Assembly (NCBI GenBank): GCA_030039655.1
Contig: JASHVC010000813.1
Span: 1-7,527 of the forward strand
Direction of reading: 5' to 3'
Length of the DNA stretch: 7,527 nt
Source: Xanthobacteraceae bacterium
GTDB taxonomy: Bacteria > Pseudomonadota > Alphaproteobacteria > Rhizobiales > Xanthobacteraceae
A model generated the notes under the pieces. The model did no database searches. It saw nothing but the letters and a program-made list of their open reading frames with translations, and was not told where the DNA came from. Below, piece by piece: positions 1-6,595 of the stretch (the first letter of the stretch is position 1; every line of letters starts with the position of its first letter). Both the position numbers and the translations under genes were made by a program.

Positions 1-970
1 CGGGGCACGCGGCGATCCACCCCACTTCGCTGGTGCCGCAGCCCTGGGAGACAGGGATGCCGAATTTCTGCTCGAACCGTTTCCAATCGCCGAGCGTCAG
101 CGGCGCCGAGCTCGACGTGATGAAGCGCAAGTTTGGCACATCATCGTGGTGCGCGGTTTGCCCACTGTTGAGCAGAATGTTGATGGTCGTCGGATTACCG
201 GTAGCGATCGTGGCGCCGTGATCGCGCAGGTGCTGGAAGAAACGGCTCGCGGAAAATTTTTCGGCGAGGATCAGCGTCGCGCCGCGGTTGACCGCCCCGA
301 GCGCGCTCAAGGTCTGCGCCGAATTCCAGCTGAAAGGGCGGAAATCGTAGAGTCGATCCGCTGCAGTCATGCCCCAGCCTGAAGTCAGCGGGTCGATGTT
401 GAGCAGAAACTCGCGGTAGCTCAGAACCACGCCCTTGGGCGTAGCGCTGGTTCCGGAAGTGAACAGGATCACCGCGTCGTCACTTGCCCGCGCCGGCCCC
501 TGCGGCTCGCCCGGCGGGCATCGCGACAGTTCGCCGAACAGCGTATCGGGCTCCTGCCCGCCGAAGCGGCCGAGGCGCAGGCGCGGCGCCGCGGCCTCGG
601 CCAAAAGATCGTCAAGCTGCAAGCCGTCCTGATAAAGGACGAGCTTCGGCTTGAGTCGCTCGAAAATGTTGCCGAGCTGATTGCGGTTCATCTCGATGTG
701 GATGGTACAGATCGTAGGACCGGCAGCCATCACGCCGAGATAGCAGAGCAGGTGTTCGATCGAATTGTTGGCAAGCAGTGCGATGCGGTCGTTGGGACCG
801 AGGCCGCGCTCGCGCAGCAATGTGGCGAAGCGCTGGACGCTCTCGTGCAGTTCGCAGTACGCGACCGTGCGGCCATCGTCGGCCGACACTACCCATGGTT
901 TGTCAGGCGTGCGTTGCGCGGCGCGCGCGATCCAGTTCAGCAACAGGTTTGAGCCGGCGTCGACCTGCAT
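1..970 (-). CDS. AMP-forming acyl-CoA synthetase/ligase (ANL superfamily), 3'-truncated by window edge
   Basis: Adenylates a carboxylic acid with ATP and transfers it to CoA; which acid is not readable here. The 323 visible residues begin MQVDAGSNLLLNWIARAAQR and contain a typical N-terminal segment (DKPWVVSADDGRTVAYCEL), the phosphate-binding loop TSGTSATPKG at residues 171-180 (consensus TSGTTGxPKG, with Ala for the second Gly; Lys179 kept), and the adenylate motif QGCGTSEVG at 309-317 (Glu315). The reading frame is open to base 1. Family members are about 500-550 residues, so roughly 200 C-terminal residues, including the hinge and the catalytic-lysine subdomain, lie outside. Start: ATG at 970 lacks a clear ribosome site. 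An in-frame TTG at 985 has AAGGA (996-1000) ten bases upstream and would add MANLI, so it is a real alternative. The gene is divergent from the exported-protein/UbiD unit. Family assignment is secure; an aromatic substrate is only suggested by neighbours. Confidence 0.9.
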   Translation of the reverse strand, partial: MQVDAGSNLLLNWIARAAQRTPDKPWVVSADDGRTVAYCELHESVQRFATLLRERGLGPNDRIALLANNSIEHLLCYLGVMAAGPTICTIHIEMNRNQLGNIFERLKPKLVLYQDGLQLDDLLAEAAAPRLRLGRFGGQEPDTLFGELSRCPPGEPQGPARASDDAVILFTSGTSATPKGVVLSYREFLLNIDPLTSGWGMTAADRLYDFRPFSWNSAQTLSALGAVNRGATLILAEKFSASRFFQHLRDHGATIATGNPTTINILLNSGQTAHHDDVPNLRFITSSSAPLTLGDWKRFEQKFGIPVSQGCGTSEVGWIAACP

Positions 971-1048
971 GATAAGATTGGCCAAGAAAGCTAATTCCTT
1001 AGCAATATAAGCATTTCGGGCAAAGCGCAAAATGCGGTGAGGGTGGAG
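971..1048. promoter_or_regulatory. divergent intergenic region, probable promoters for both flanking units
   Basis: This 78-bp gap separates the minus-strand ligase from the plus-strand exported-protein/UbiD unit, so promoters for both should lie in or near it. It holds an AT-rich stretch at about 991-1017, unlike the GC-rich coding DNA around it. TATAAG at 1006-1011 (plus) and TATATT read on the minus strand at 1009-1004 resemble -10 elements, but no -35 box at 16-18 bp spacing is convincing on either strand. If the ligase starts at TTG 985, the gap shrinks and the minus-strand -10 candidate lies very close to the start. No operator palindrome was seen. Confidence 0.35.
1039..1043 (+). promoter_or_regulatory. 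ribosome binding site deciding the ATG 1049 start
   Basis: GAGGG lies five bases before ATG 1049. It overlaps the alternative in-frame GTG at 1037, which has no comparable site upstream. The ATG start also gives a signal peptide that begins MKIAR, as expected, so ATG 1049 is preferred over GTG 1037. Confidence 0.6.
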
Positions 1049-1525
1049 ATGAAAATAGCACGCGTGTCGGCAGCGGCGGCTTTTCTGTTCTGCGCGCTAT
1101 TGGTTTGGGGAAGCGCCGTCACGGCGCCTTCGGCATACGCGGCGCCCGCGTATTGTCCCAATCCGACGCATGCGCGCCCCGCCAAGGTTCCGCCCAACCT
1201 GGAGGCGGCCGTGGCCGCGGCTTTCAACATCGACAAGAGCGCGGTGCCGAACACCGCGTTCGTGCGTTGCGCCGGCCGGCCTCTGATGGGCTGTTACGTC
1301 GGCGCGAATCTCAACTGCGATAAGGCCAACACACGTCGCGTGCTGCCGGGGGCAACAGCCTGGTGCCGCAGCAACCCCGACGTGGCAAGTATCCCGATGG
1401 TGGCGACCGGCCACGATACGGTCTACGAGTGGTCGTGCAGGGGCAAGCGCGCCGTGGCGGGCCGGCAGGTGATGCAAGTCGATCCGCAGGGCTACATCGC
1501 CGACAATTGGAAAGTGATTCACTAG
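1049..1525 (+). CDS. small exported six-cysteine protein, function unknown
   Basis: A 158-residue protein with a Sec signal peptide: MKIAR, a hydrophobic core at about residues 8-25, and a good signal peptidase I site after Ala31 (SAYA followed by APAYC). The mature protein is about 127 residues and has exactly six cysteines (36, 74, 82, 90, 106, 130), an even number that suits three disulphides in the periplasm. The C-terminal half has motifs GCYVGANLNCDKANT (81-95), a WCRSNPD segment (105-111), an ATGHDTVYEWSC stretch (119-130) and DPQGYIADNW (145-154). I recall similar small exported proteins in Hyphomicrobiales, all hypothetical; I do not know a function. The stop codon (1523-1525) is one base from the ATG of the UbiD-type gene, so the two are almost certainly co-transcribed and perhaps translationally coupled. 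An in-frame GTG at 1037 would add four residues. No catalytic motif was seen. Confidence 0.8.
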   Translation: MKIARVSAAAAFLFCALLVWGSAVTAPSAYAAPAYCPNPTHARPAKVPPNLEAAVAAAFNIDKSAVPNTAFVRCAGRPLMGCYVGANLNCDKANTRRVLPGATAWCRSNPDVASIPMVATGHDTVYEWSCRGKRAVAGRQVMQVDPQGYIADNWKVIH

Positions 1526-1526
1526 C

Positions 1527-3053
1527 ATGGCCGAACAGAACTTCATGCCGGACCCGATGGCGACGCCGATGGGCGTGGGCACCGCGGCGGGGCCGGGCTC
1601 GAACACGGCGCCGTATTTGCCCTACCACGATCTGCGCCAGTGGCTCGAAGAGGCGAAGAAACTCGGCGAGGTGAAGGAGGTCGGCGGGCTTTCCTATCAG
1701 CGCGACATCGGCATGGTGGTCGAAATGTCGGCGCACGCCGACGACGCGCCGTGCTTCGTCTTCAAGGATGTGCCGGGGACGCTCAAGGGCAGCCGCCTCT
1801 TGGTCAATTTCTTCGCCGGCAAGCGCAGGGCGATGACGCTCGGCTTCTCCAGCGAGCTCTCCAAGCTCGAATTGAGCGAAAGCTTTCGCGTCAACCACGC
1901 CGGCATGCTCAAGCGCATTCCGCCGAAATATGTCGAGACCGGTCCGGTGATGCAGAACGTCATGACCGGCGACGCCATCGACGTGACCAAATTCCCGGCG
2001 CCGCAATGGCATCCGCAAGACGGCGGCCGCTACATCGGCACCGGCTGTTACAACATCATGCGCGATCCCGACGACGGCTGGATCAATTGCGGCACTTACC
2101 GGGTGATGATCCACGACGAAAAGACGCTCGGCTTCTACATCTCTCCGGGTAAACACGGCCGCCAGATGCGCGACAAATATGCGGCGCGCGGCGAGCGCAT
2201 GCCGGTCGCCATCGTGTGCGGTGGCGATCCCATGAGCTTTCTCATGGGATCGAGCGAAGTGCCGCCGGGCGTGTGCGAGCTTGATGTCGTTGGCGGCATG
2301 CGCGGCCAGCCGGTGGAGGTGATCAAGGGGCCGGTCACCGGACTGCCGATCCCCGCCAACGCCGAGATTGTAATCGAGGGTTTTGTCGAGCCCGGCAACG
2401 CGCGGCCTGAAGGGCCATTCGGCGAGTGGACCGGCTATTACGCCAGCGACGAACGGCCCGAGCCGGTGATCGACGTGAAGGCGATCTATCACCGCAACGA
2501 GCCGATCCTGCTCGGCTGCGTGCCGCAACGGCCGCCTGATGAAATCTGCCGCTATCGCGCCATCGTGCGCTCGGCGCTGTTGCGCGAAAACATCGAGAAG
2601 GCCGGCGTGCCCGGCATCACCGCGGCATGGGCGCACGAGGTCGGTAACGCGCGGCTGTTCATGGTTGTTGCCGTCAAGCAGCGCTATCCGGGCCACGCCA
2701 AGCAGGCGGGCCACATCGCCGCGCAATGCCACGTCGGCGCTTATTGCGGCCGCTACGTCATCGTGGTCGACGACGACATCGATGTGTCGAACCTCGAAGA
2801 GGTGATCTGGGCGTTGATCACGCGTTCCGATCCGGCGACGTCGATTGACATCATCCACGGCGCCTGGTCTACGCCGCTCGATCCGCGCATCGAACCCGAG
2901 CGCAAAGCGGCGGGCGATTACACCAACAGCCGCGCCGTCATCGATGCCTGCCGGCCCTGGCACTGGCGCGACAAATTCCCGGCCGTGAACATGCCGAGCG
3001 CGGAGGAACGCCGCGAAGCGCTGCAGAGGTTCGGGCATTTGATGGGAGGCTGA
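1527..3053 (+). CDS. UbiD-family prenylated-FMN-dependent decarboxylase
   Basis: Complete 508-residue UbiD-family enzyme, cytoplasmic. The family catalyses reversible decarboxylation of aromatic and alpha,beta-unsaturated acids with prenylated FMN. By alignment from memory with fungal Fdc1, the catalytic Arg-Glu-Glu set is Arg192, Glu295 and Glu300 (the last two in PEGPFGEWTGYY), and the metal/cofactor ligands are Asn187, His210 and Glu251. The Asn-to-His spacing of 23 equals that of Fdc1. The body starts at about residue 31 (LPYHDLRQWLEEAKKLGEV); residues 1-30 are a Met/Pro/Gly-rich extension, and ATGs at 1545, 1557 and 1569 are alternative starts. ATG 1527 is kept because it sits one base after the upstream stop; GGAAAG at 1509-1514 is a weak, distant ribosome site. 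No UbiX-type prenyltransferase is in view, so the cofactor must come from elsewhere. Nearby ligase and dioxygenase genes suggest aromatic acid catabolism, not ubiquinone synthesis; substrate unknown. Confidence 0.93.
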   Translation: MAEQNFMPDPMATPMGVGTAAGPGSNTAPYLPYHDLRQWLEEAKKLGEVKEVGGLSYQRDIGMVVEMSAHADDAPCFVFKDVPGTLKGSRLLVNFFAGKRRAMTLGFSSELSKLELSESFRVNHAGMLKRIPPKYVETGPVMQNVMTGDAIDVTKFPAPQWHPQDGGRYIGTGCYNIMRDPDDGWINCGTYRVMIHDEKTLGFYISPGKHGRQMRDKYAARGERMPVAIVCGGDPMSFLMGSSEVPPGVCELDVVGGMRGQPVEVIKGPVTGLPIPANAEIVIEGFVEPGNARPEGPFGEWTGYYASDERPEPVIDVKAIYHRNEPILLGCVPQRPPDEICRYRAIVRSALLRENIEKAGVPGITAAWAHEVGNARLFMVVAVKQRYPGHAKQAGHIAAQCHVGAYCGRYVIVVDDDIDVSNLEEVIWALITRSDPATSIDIIHGAWSTPLDPRIEPERKAAGDYTNSRAVIDACRPWHWRDKFPAVNMPSAEERREALQRFGHLMGG

Positions 3054-3056
3054 ATG

Positions 3057-3083
3057 CCTTCCTCCCCCGCGAAGAGGGGAAGG
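3057..3083. terminator. imperfect hairpin between convergent genes, possible bidirectional terminator
   Basis: CCTTCC-T-CC (3057-3065) pairs with GGGGAAGG (3076-3083): eight base pairs with one bulged T and a ten-base loop. It lies just after the UbiD stop (3051-3053) and 33 bases beyond the stop of the convergent caspase gene (3116-3118). Neither side has a strong T-run, so Rho-independent termination is uncertain. The CTCCCC/GGGGA-type sequence also resembles short dispersed GC-rich repeats of alphaproteobacterial intergenic DNA. Confidence 0.4.
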
Positions 3084-3115
3084 ATGTATTTGGCCACGCC
3101 GCCGCAGCCTGTGCT

Positions 3116-6100
3116 TCACCTCACTGCTGTCAGCGGGAATGCCTGTCCGTTTGTTTCTATGGTCGGATATTGCTTATGATTGAACTGCCGTTGAGCAAGG
3201 TCGGGAACTTGGGCGTCGACATAGTGGGCGAGAGCGAGTGTGTTGACGATCCCGTTGTTGTCGACATCGCCTTTACCCATGAGGCCCTGGGCCACCACGT
3301 AGGTAAACAGCCCATGGCCCTCATAGCCTTCCAGCGCTTGCTGGGTTGAAGTGCTGGCTGCGAGCACAGTGGTTCCTACAGCTCGGCTTAGAATCTTCAA
3401 CGCGGTCGCTTCGTCCAGGCCTCGGGTCAAAAGGCCGACCTGCAGTGCGTTGCCCAGCGCTTCGGCATGACAGGTGTCGATCACCATCAGTTTCTTGGTG
3501 GCGTGGATATTGGCCACGAGCGCTGTCAACTCTTCCTTACTGACGGCGTCAGTCTTCAGGTGCTCGGTCGAGACCGAGCCGACATTGGAGGTGATCAGAT
3601 AGTATTCGGCGTCGTCCGTGATGCCATGGCTGGCAACATAGAAGACGAACAGATCATCGGGTCCGACCGCCCCCTGCACGTCCTTCAGCGCTTTGACTAT
3701 GCTGTCGCGCGTGGTGTCGGCGGGCGTGATTAGGAGCTTGATGTCGATATTCTGAAACAGCTTCTCAGAATATTTTGACAGCGTGTCAGCAAAAAGCTGC
3801 GCGTCTTTGGTCGGATAAGCGAGATTAAAGTTTGGGTTCTTGAACTCTTGGATGCCGACCACCACGGCGTGGAGGCTTGACCGGTTTTTCGGCGGCAGTT
3901 TTGCGGCGACCGTCCCAATCGCGGAATCGCTGCGCATGGTGTTGGCGGCGTTGTAAGCTTCAACCTGCAAAAAGTTCGGACCGTCGACGAGGTCGACCGA
4001 AAAGCTGCGGGTGATGGATTCACCCGGCTGTGAAAGCGAGCCAGTAGCGGGGCTGTCTTGGATCGCTGTGCCGTTGTGAAAAAGCACCACGCGACCGATT
4101 CCGCCGCCACCATCGGTGAGCTGGACATTAACGGTCAGCCTTGGCTCGCTGGTCGATGGAGGAAGATCGACGACCCCGACGACAGGGGCCACCTTCACAC
4201 TGTCAATACCAGCAAACCCCAAGTTGGTAAGCGAGTTTCCGGCGAGGCTCAGCTTGACAAGATCGGGTCTGTAGAACGTGTCGCGATAGGCCGCTATGGG
4301 GAAGACGCGGTTACCGACGCGCACGTTGAGGTTCTCCTCAGCACTGGCTGCAGAGACGTCGTAATAACCTTCCGGCGTGATTGCGAGGGAAGAGCCGTCG
4401 GTAAATCCAATAAGCTCAACTCGTTGGCGACCAGACGAAAAGTCCCACACTCTGGCCGTGCCATCGAGACTCGCGGAGGCTAGCCAAACTCCGTCCGGAG
4501 CAAAGGCAACCGACTCAACCCAGCCGGAATGCCCGGTGAGCGTGCGCAGTTCGCGGCCACTCGCGACTTCCCACAACTTAATCGTCTTGTCCGAATCGCC
4601 TGCGGCAAGCATTTGGCCATTCGGGGAGAACGCAACGGACTTGAAAGACGAATATCCAGCTAGGGAGCGTATCTCGCGCCCATTCGCGACATCCCAAAGC
4701 TTGACTGTTTTAAAGCTGCCCGAGGCAAGCAAGTGACCATCAGGCGAGAACGCGACCGAGTTGACGCCTTCGGATTGCGGGTCGAGCGTGTTCAGTACTT
4801 GGCCGCTCTTCACATCCCACAGTGTGATCGTACCTTCGTGCCTGTTCAAAGAATGGTTGAGCCCGTCATAGCTGCCGGAAGCCAGGATCTGCCCGTTCGG
4901 CGAGAACGCAACCGAGTTGACGTATACTGAATGCCCGCTGCTGAAAGTGCGCAGCTCACGTCCGCTCGCCACATCCCAGAGCTTGACCGTCTTGTCCGAA
5001 CTGCCGGAGGCTAGGATGCGCCCGTCGGGCGAGAACGCGACGGATTGGACCGGGCCGGAATGTCCGCTGAGTGTGCGCTGCTCACGTCCGCTCGCGACAT
5101 CCCAGAGCTTGACCGTCTTATCCGAACTGCCGGAGGCCAGGATGCGCCCGTCGGGCGAGAACGCGACAGAGTAGATCGAGTTGGAATGTCCGTTCAGGAT
5201 ACTCACCTCGCGTGCACTCGCGACATCCCACAGTCTTACCGTCCTATCTTCACAACCCATGGCCAGAGTGCGACCATCGGGTGAGACGACCCCACGAGCG
5301 CAGCCGGCCGAATGTCCGGCAAACGCGCGCAAAAGCTTTCCACTTGCTACGTCCCAGAATTTGATCGTCCTATCCGAACTACCGGAGGCCAGAGTGTTTC
5401 CGCCCGCGGAAAAAGCCACGGCTGTGACACGGCCGGAATGACCATTTATGGTGAGCACCTCGCGTGCATTCGTGACATCCCACAGCTTGATACTCTGGTC
5501 CCAGCTACCGGTGGCAAGCATCCTCCCGTTAGGCGAGAACGCTACGGAGGCTATCCGGTTAGAATTTCCCGCAAGCGTGGCAATCTCACGCCCCGTTAGA
5601 ACGTCCCAGAGCTTGACCGTCTTGTCTTCGCTTCCCGAAGCCAGAATGCGCCCGTCTGGCGAGAACGCGACTGACCAAACAATGCTGGAATGTCCGCTGA
5701 AGGTGCGCAGCTCACCTCCGCTCGCCACATCCCAGAGCTTGACCGTCTTGTCCGAACTGCCGGAGGCCAGGATGCGCCCGTCGGGCGAGAACGCGACCGA
5801 GTTGATTCCGGACGATGCCCTGAGAGCGCGCAGCATTCGCCCGCTCGTGAAGTCCCAAAGTCGCACTGTGCCGTCGTCGCCACCAGAAGCAAGAGTGCGT
5901 CCGTCAGACGAGAATGCCACTGTTCTGACATGGTTGGAGTGACCGGTTAACGCGCGAACTTCATGACCGTCGACGGCGTCCCAAAGCCTAATCGTGTTAT
6001 CCCAACCGGCCGAAGCAAGGAGCCGTCCGTTTGGCGAAAATGAAATGCCCTGAAAATTTCCACCAATGGTCAGTAGTTCACGACCGCTCGTCGCATCCCA

Positions 6101-6277
6101 GAATTTGATTTCTTCAGGATCGCTACCAGCCAGAATTTGTCCGTTCGGCGAGATCGCGAGTGCGATCACATCCAAGGAATACCCTAGCTGCGCGAAGACC
6201 ACAGGGTTGTCCTGCGCTTGCGTCGAGCAGAGGCAGGCACACAGCGTGGCCAAAACGGTCAAGAAGTACCTAATCAA
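3116..6277 (-). CDS. exported WD40-repeat protein with C-terminal caspase-like (peptidase C14) domain
   Basis: A 1053-residue multidomain protein. Residues 1-21 form a signal peptide (MIRYFLTVLATLCACLCSTQA), so it should act outside the cytoplasm. Residues about 30-625 carry 14 WD40 blades, with the Trp of each WD (or WE) at 60, 99, 141, 182, 224, 266, 308, 350, 392, 434, 487, 528, 569 and 611. Spacing is 39-42 except 53 before blade 11, and the total fits two seven-bladed propellers. Residues about 626-690 hold a GYYDVSA...YRDTFYRPDLV segment that I recall from other bacterial WD40-caspases; about 710-790 look Ig-like. Residues about 800-1045 are the caspase fold, with catalytic His884 in YVASHG and Cys936 in VIDTCHA. 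A degenerate EF-hand-like loop (DVDNNG, 1004-1009) follows. The propellers presumably bind a partner or ligand that controls the protease; this is inference. The start is TTG (6275-6277); no ATG is available upstream, before the in-frame stop at 6311-6313. The gene is less GC-rich than the UbiD gene. Confidence 0.92.
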   Translation of the reverse strand: MIRYFLTVLATLCACLCSTQAQDNPVVFAQLGYSLDVIALAISPNGQILAGSDPEEIKFWDATSGRELLTIGGNFQGISFSPNGRLLASAGWDNTIRLWDAVDGHEVRALTGHSNHVRTVAFSSDGRTLASGGDDGTVRLWDFTSGRMLRALRASSGINSVAFSPDGRILASGSSDKTVKLWDVASGGELRTFSGHSSIVWSVAFSPDGRILASGSEDKTVKLWDVLTGREIATLAGNSNRIASVAFSPNGRMLATGSWDQSIKLWDVTNAREVLTINGHSGRVTAVAFSAGGNTLASGSSDRTIKFWDVASGKLLRAFAGHSAGCARGVVSPDGRTLAMGCEDRTVRLWDVASAREVSILNGHSNSIYSVAFSPDGRILASGSSDKTVKLWDVASGREQRTLSGHSGPVQSVAFSPDGRILASGSSDKTVKLWDVASGRELRTFSSGHSVYVNSVAFSPNGQILASGSYDGLNHSLNRHEGTITLWDVKSGQVLNTLDPQSEGVNSVAFSPDGHLLASGSFKTVKLWDVANGREIRSLAGYSSFKSVAFSPNGQMLAAGDSDKTIKLWEVASGRELRTLTGHSGWVESVAFAPDGVWLASASLDGTARVWDFSSGRQRVELIGFTDGSSLAITPEGYYDVSAASAEENLNVRVGNRVFPIAAYRDTFYRPDLVKLSLAGNSLTNLGFAGIDSVKVAPVVGVVDLPPSTSEPRLTVNVQLTDGGGGIGRVVLFHNGTAIQDSPATGSLSQPGESITRSFSVDLVDGPNFLQVEAYNAANTMRSDSAIGTVAAKLPPKNRSSLHAVVVGIQEFKNPNFNLAYPTKDAQLFADTLSKYSEKLFQNIDIKLLITPADTTRDSIVKALKDVQGAVGPDDLFVFYVASHGITDDAEYYLITSNVGSVSTEHLKTDAVSKEELTALVANIHATKKLMVIDTCHAEALGNALQVGLLTRGLDEATALKILSRAVGTTVLAASTSTQQALEGYEGHGLFTYVVAQGLMGKGDVDNNGIVNTLALAHYVDAQVPDLAQRQFNHKQYPTIETNGQAFPLTAVR
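4941..5796 (-). repeat. near-identical WD40-blade DNA repeats within the caspase gene
   Basis: Three 100-bp blocks at 4941-5040 (blade 10), 5067-5166 (blade 9) and 5697-5796 (blade 4) encode almost the same peptide core (VAFSPDGRILASGSSDKTVK and following residues). Aligned by eye, the blocks at 4941 and 5697 differ at only 3 of 100 bases although they are over 650 bp apart; the 5067 block differs from each at 6. The other blades are clearly more diverged. This indicates recent duplication or gene conversion among blades and is a possible assembly hazard. Confidence 0.85.
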
Positions 6278-6285
6278 AATGCGCG

Positions 6286-6290
6286 CCTTC
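6286..6290 (-). promoter_or_regulatory. ribosome binding site supporting the TTG start of the caspase gene
   Basis: Read on the minus strand, GAAGG at 6290-6286 lies eight bases before TTG 6277. Together with the signal peptide that begins immediately at this codon, it supports initiation at TTG. The frame has only one codon of potential start type (ATT) between this site and the TTG, and closes at a stop at 6311-6313. Confidence 0.6.
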
Positions 6291-6375
6291 GGAAGCTTTC
6301 CCGAATTTGATCACTAGCGCATTAGTTGCGGTGTTTGTCCAGACTGCGGCGCTCCACAAGTTGTTGAATGTGAGC

Positions 6376-6418
6376 GGCCCGTTCAAAATTCGGGCCAGTC
6401 AGTTCAGATTTGTTCAGA
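6376..6418. promoter_or_regulatory. hairpin plus 10-bp-period direct repeat upstream of the caspase gene
   Basis: GGCCCG (6376-6381) and CGGGCC (6391-6396) form a six-base-pair inverted repeat around an AT-rich nine-base centre. It is followed by two exact copies of GTTCAGA at 6402-6408 and 6412-6418, spaced ten bases apart and so on the same face of the helix. The pair lies about 100-140 bases upstream of the caspase start, a plausible position for a regulator site. No regulator is known and the arrangement could be chance. Confidence 0.25.
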
Positions 6419-6595
6419 AACATTCGTTTGCTTATGTCAGCTCACGGGCCGAGCGCTGCGATTTTTACCGGGCGGCGAGCCACACCAAGCGGCCAACGTA
6501 GTCGCGGACACGATTGGCCCGCTAGCAAACAAAAAGTGAAAATTCCGGATGAGGGTTACAATGCTGAGTTTGCACTCCTCGTCGGACCCCTCAGC

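Noticed and set aside
1001..1011. Plus-strand promoter formed by TTGGCC (978-983) and TATAAG (1006-1011)
   Set aside because: The spacing is 22 bp, too long for a sigma-70 type promoter, so it was not annotated as a defined promoter.
1097..1606. 169-residue minus-strand frame opposite the exported protein
   Set aside because: It overlaps a well-supported plus-strand gene with signal peptide and ribosome site; its own translation is Arg/Ala/His-rich with no motif.
1311..3119. 602-residue open frame on the minus strand opposite the UbiD-type gene
   Set aside because: It is a GC-rich antisense shadow: composition is dominated by Arg, His, Ala and Asp, no domain is recognisable, and the plus-strand frame has intact UbiD catalytic and metal residues.
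4941..5796. Regularly repeated DNA that might suggest a CRISPR array
   Set aside because: The repeats are about 100 bp, in frame at roughly 126-bp or 42-codon periods, and encode WD40 blades; there are no short identical repeats with unique spacers and no cas genes.
4377..5950. Series of plus-strand frames opposite the WD40 region with recurring peptides (ATSQSLTVLSELPEARMRPS type)
   Set aside because: The repeated peptides are the antisense translation of the WD40 blades; the minus-strand reading has a real repeat family, signal peptide and catalytic domain.
3116..6277. Lipoprotein signal in the caspase protein's leader (Cys residues at 13, 15 and 17)
   Set aside because: None of the cysteines is preceded by a proper lipobox (L-A/S-G/A-C type); the signal peptidase I-like STQA/QD site fits better.
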